DNA of 64,000 nt from Lobosporangium transversale. Lineage: Eukaryota; Mortierellomycota; Mortierellomycetes; Mortierellales; Mortierellaceae. A program made the translations under genes and the position numbers. The notes under the pieces were generated by a model. It saw nothing but the letters and a program-made list of their open reading frames with translations. It did no database searches and had not been told where the DNA came from. Shown one piece after another: positions 61,401 through 64,000 of this stretch (position 1 is its first letter; every line of letters starts with the position of its first letter). The stretch spans positions 186,001-250,000 of the forward strand of contig NW_019028999.1 of the NCBI RefSeq assembly GCF_002105155.1, in the 5' to 3' direction.

Positions 61401-63161
61401 AGCCTTGGGAGACGATTCTGGATCAGATACTAGTCGCATTTGAAGGAGGAGGAGGCTTAAATGAAGAGGATATTCAAGTATGCATTTTTCAAAAGGACGT
61501 TCTTTTCCTTGTCACTTTTTATTTTCCATTGTTTATACCTTGGTCAGACTAACTAATGGGTTTTCACAATCATATCTATTAACAGCTGACTCTCCTAGGT
61601 GTTTTTAAAGATTTACGTGGGTTCGTGACAAGCATCAGCAATAGGAAACAGTTCAATCTATTCCACGAATGGTTTTTTGCCGCTTACAGCCCCATTGCCT
61701 TACGTGCAATTGAGATTTGGCCACAAAGTGAGCTTGCGATTACCGTCTTGAGGTTCTGGCAGGAGTTTGCGACTAACAAGAGCAGCCGAGTTACTTTTGA
61801 CAGCAGCAGTGCGGATGGCATCCTCCTCTTCCGCGAGACAAGGCAAGTTGAGGATGCGTTGTTATAATATTCTCTTTTCATTGGCGCCAATATTTGCTAG
61901 CTAATCAGTGATCCAAATGAATCAATAGTAATATTTTGCAAACGTTAGGCCAAAATCTGCTGGTGCGACCCCTTTTAAATGGGGACAATCGTTGGTTGAA
62001 CAAGTAAGCAAATATTAAATACAGCTTAATTTTGAAATAATTTCTTGATTAACCAGTAAATTTGTTACCCTCGTCTAAATTTCTAGATATAAAGGAACCA
62101 TACTCTTCTTTAATATCATGTTTGTGTCTCTGTCTGGAAAGTATGCCAATTTTGGCGTGTTCAAGCTTTATGGAGACAAAGCACTGGATCGTGTCCTCGA
62201 ATTATTTTTTCAGCTGATAACTGCTATACCTATCGATGATATGATTGTAACCTCGATACTAGTGCTCGCTTCCATACAGCATGCAATATATTTATAATGA
62301 TATGGATTGACTTTTTAAACTTTGATGAACTACCATAGTCCTATCCAAAGCTTGCCCTTGCCTACTTTAACGCTGTAAACGTGTTCGCAACAGACCACAT
62401 GGCTGGATTACCAATGATGCCCCATGCAGTGTTGTCCTATATCTTCCAAACTATGGGCGAAGCTATACCTCTACACTCAACTGATGCCACTTGCTCGACA
62501 TTAGCCTGCTCTGCGACCGATAAGATCTGCACCTTCGTGTTTAATTGGCTTTACAGGGACAAGATTCGTAGGCATAGTGGTACTGATGCAGAGAAAATTC
62601 AAGGCTCATCTTTAAATAGAGATGGTTTAGTGAACAATGTCAGTCAGCAAAATGAAGGACATGTAGTAAGCTTGTCCAACGATAGCCGTCGGTACCAGCA
62701 GCAGAGCTCACATTGGTTGGTGGAGTATGTGCATACTAACAAGAGCATGCTCAGCTATATTTTTATGGTGCTCTTTCAAGCCGTGGCTTTCGAAAGTCGC
62801 GGGAATCATTGGAGTCTAAGTCGACCTTTGCTGGGACTCATCCTTCTGAACAGAGAGTTCTATGCAGAATACACAGTGCGATTTGTAAGAATGCAGTTAC
62901 TAGATCGGCAGGAGCTGCTCCAAAAAGCAATCGATGGCGTAAGCACTTGCAATTTGTACCTTGTTAGAGGCTAGAACCTGCGAAATGGCAACAATTAACT
63001 TCATGACTTTTTATTTCAAATAGCTAATGGAGGGCATTGAGAATAACTTGACTACTGCCAACCGCGACAAGTTTACAACAAACGTAACAGCTTTTAGACG
63101 TGAATGTAACCAGATGACTCTAATAGCGATTAATCCTGACGATATTGGACAATTATTGTAA
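58427..63161 (+). CDS. XPO7: Exportin-7 (RanBP16-type karyopherin), 1185 aa
   Basis: Fourteen exons: 58427-58683, 58764-58840, 58945-59099, 59149-59368, 59482-59981, 60077-60254, 60342-60613, 60710-61095, 61195-61477, 61586-61842, 61929-62003, 62087-62246, 62339-62938 and 63024-63161. The spliced protein follows human XPO7 (1087 aa) from end to end: ESALFCRNILENSKNPYALM (importin-beta N-terminal region), LWTMNTAAGQNK..FHEFSRMLSRFKS, TSEQDQMDGE, ADGILLFRETSNILQTLG, SLSGKYANFGVFKLYGDKAL, SRPLLGLILLN and LMEGIENNLTTANRDKF. Exportin-7 is a HEAT-repeat RanGTP-dependent carrier with broad cargo. Intron 10 needs a GC donor (CAAG|GCAAGT); with it, the spacing from RETS to YKG equals the human spacing. 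An extra Ser/Asn/Gln-rich loop lies before SRPLLG. Confidence 0.92.
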
Positions 63162-63456
63162 TAAACAAATAAAATGATACAGTAGGACAGTAGGAGGTTT
63201 GTTTATTCAGTTATTAAAATTATAATGCTAATTCGTGGGTTTACTGCTTGAAGTTACTTGGCTGACTTTAAAGTTAGAGACTCATACCGATATCGGTATT
63301 AGTCAATTATAAGCCTACCACTTAATAAACCTTTTGTAATTGATAGCGGACTAACCAAAATGGCAGCGGTAGAACATCGGTATGAGCCTCTGTTTTAAAG
63401 ACTTGAGTTCACCAAGACAAACGCAGGAGTATTGGGTCAGATAAAGGGAAAATTAC
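63162..63456. other. 3' region of exportin-7 with a short inverted repeat
   Basis: About 295 bp with no gene. It contains imperfect inverted arms built on GACTCATACCGAT (about 63279-63291) and ATCGGTATGAGCC (about 63378-63390), roughly 90 bp apart, possibly a small MITE relic. Confidence 0.35.
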
Positions 63457-63882
63457 GATCGTATTGATTTTAGTATCAGGTGGCTAGTATGGCATACTAG
63501 TACTGCGTACCAAAATAACGAAAATTTAGTATGACATACTCGTACTGCGTACCAAAATAACAAAAACAATTCCGCTTCCACAGCTGCAAAGTATCCAAAC
63601 TCACCATCCCTCTTCACAAAACCTGTCGTATAGAGCATCTGGTCTCTATGGTTCCTGAGAACGCGGATATACGTATATGGAGTACTCAGGCACTCTGGGA
63701 GCATTGTAGAGATGGATCCCGTAAATGCATATTAATATTAATTTCACCCTCGTCCCGAGCGCTCTTTTTTCTGATGAAGTGATACTAGGCGCAGTACGAG
63801 TATGTTATACTAAACTTTCGTTAATTTGGTACGCAGTACGAGTATACCATACTGGACACTTGATACTAAAGTCAATACGATC
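63457..63882. mobile_element. Foldback (MITE-like) element with about 94-bp inverted arms
   Basis: The left arm 63457-63550 and the right arm 63789-63882 are inverted copies, roughly 85-90% identical by eye. The outer end is GATCGTATTGA(T/C)TTTAGTATCA. Each arm holds repeats of a CATACTCGTACTGCGTACC-like unit, itself partly palindromic. The 238-bp centre carries a minus-strand open frame (see findings). Inverted ends, small size and lack of a transposase fit a non-autonomous foldback DNA element. I could not find a clear target-site duplication, so the outer boundary is approximate. Confidence 0.65.
63551..63704 (-). pseudogene. Open frame inside the foldback element, possible captured exon
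   Basis: A minus-strand ATG at 63704 opens 83 codons that run out into the left arm and stop at 63453. The first 48 residues look like genuine protein (TPYTYIRVLRNHRDQMLYTT, GFVKRDGEFGYFAAVEAEL); the remainder translates the repeat unit. This could be an exon fragment carried by the element or a gene end interrupted by it. I do not recognise the family. Confidence 0.25.
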
Positions 63883-64000
63883 TTTTTATATCTGTATGGA
63901 TTCGATGACATACCTCTAGCAAAAAAGGGGACGGAAAGGTGTGCTTTGCATTTTTGTAGGCAGGGAATAAAAAATGAAAATGGTAAATGGGGCTAGATGC

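Overview
The window reads as nuclear DNA of a filamentous fungus, most likely an early-diverging Mucoromycota-type lineage. The genes are dense and intron-rich: the models below need about 100 introns, mostly 60-200 bp. Noncoding DNA is AT-rich and full of long poly(A)/poly(T) runs, and promoters are pyrimidine-rich on the coding strand. The gene set includes exportin-7, a LAMTOR3-type Ragulator subunit, Miro/Gem1 and a FAR1-like zinc-finger protein, a mix that fits an early-diverging fungus better than a yeast. I see no rRNA, tRNA, CRISPR or operon-like structure. The lineage is inferred from gene content, not from a database search.

Layout. 1-56: first codons of a minus-strand gene that runs off the window. 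2.5-8.0 kb, minus strand: an unknown coiled-coil protein, a dienelactone hydrolase and the mitochondrial succinate/fumarate carrier (SFC1). 9.0-12.6 kb, plus: a membrane-anchored alginate-lyase-fold protein and the proteasome chaperone NAS6/gankyrin, built with one ankyrin repeat per exon. 15.6-18.3 kb, plus: a PHO80-like cyclin behind a long CT-rich promoter. 19.0-19.6 kb, minus: a three-exon ATP synthase subunit j gene. 19.9-22.9 kb: an unknown 205-aa protein convergent with the ESCRT-0 subunit HSE1. 23.5-29.7 kb: a CCR4-like exonuclease convergent with SEC12, then LAMTOR3. 30.6-40.7 kb, plus: type II pantothenate kinase, GEM1 and a Zds-family protein. 40.8-46.3 kb, plus: RPS4 and the actin-capping protein alpha subunit, with a gene-poor stretch between them holding protein-like minus-strand relics. 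46.4-49.4 kb, minus: a peroxisomal ABCD transporter. 51.0-58.2 kb, minus: a FAR1-like zinc-finger protein, a 70-aa HMG-box-like protein and an 11-exon KH-like protein. 58.4-63.2 kb, plus: exportin-7 (14 exons), which shares a 218-bp bidirectional promoter with the KH-like gene. 63.46-63.88 kb: a foldback (MITE-like) element.

Most genes are unrelated housekeeping functions: mitochondrial metabolism and dynamics (SFC1, ATP18, GEM1), CoA and fatty-acid metabolism (pantothenate kinase, ABCD transporter), endomembrane traffic and TORC1 signalling (SEC12, HSE1, LAMTOR3), cytoskeleton and polarity (capping protein, Zds), RNA turnover, translation and nuclear transport. Exon boundaries were worked out by hand from reading frame, splice motifs and family alignment from memory. 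They keep frame throughout, but no transcript data were available. The main points for a second look are four GC-AG introns, a 9-nt first coding exon in LAMTOR3, the repeat-per-exon structure of NAS6, the transposase-type zinc finger without a transposase, the foldback element with an embedded ORF, and the unexplained 42.9-44.8 kb stretch.
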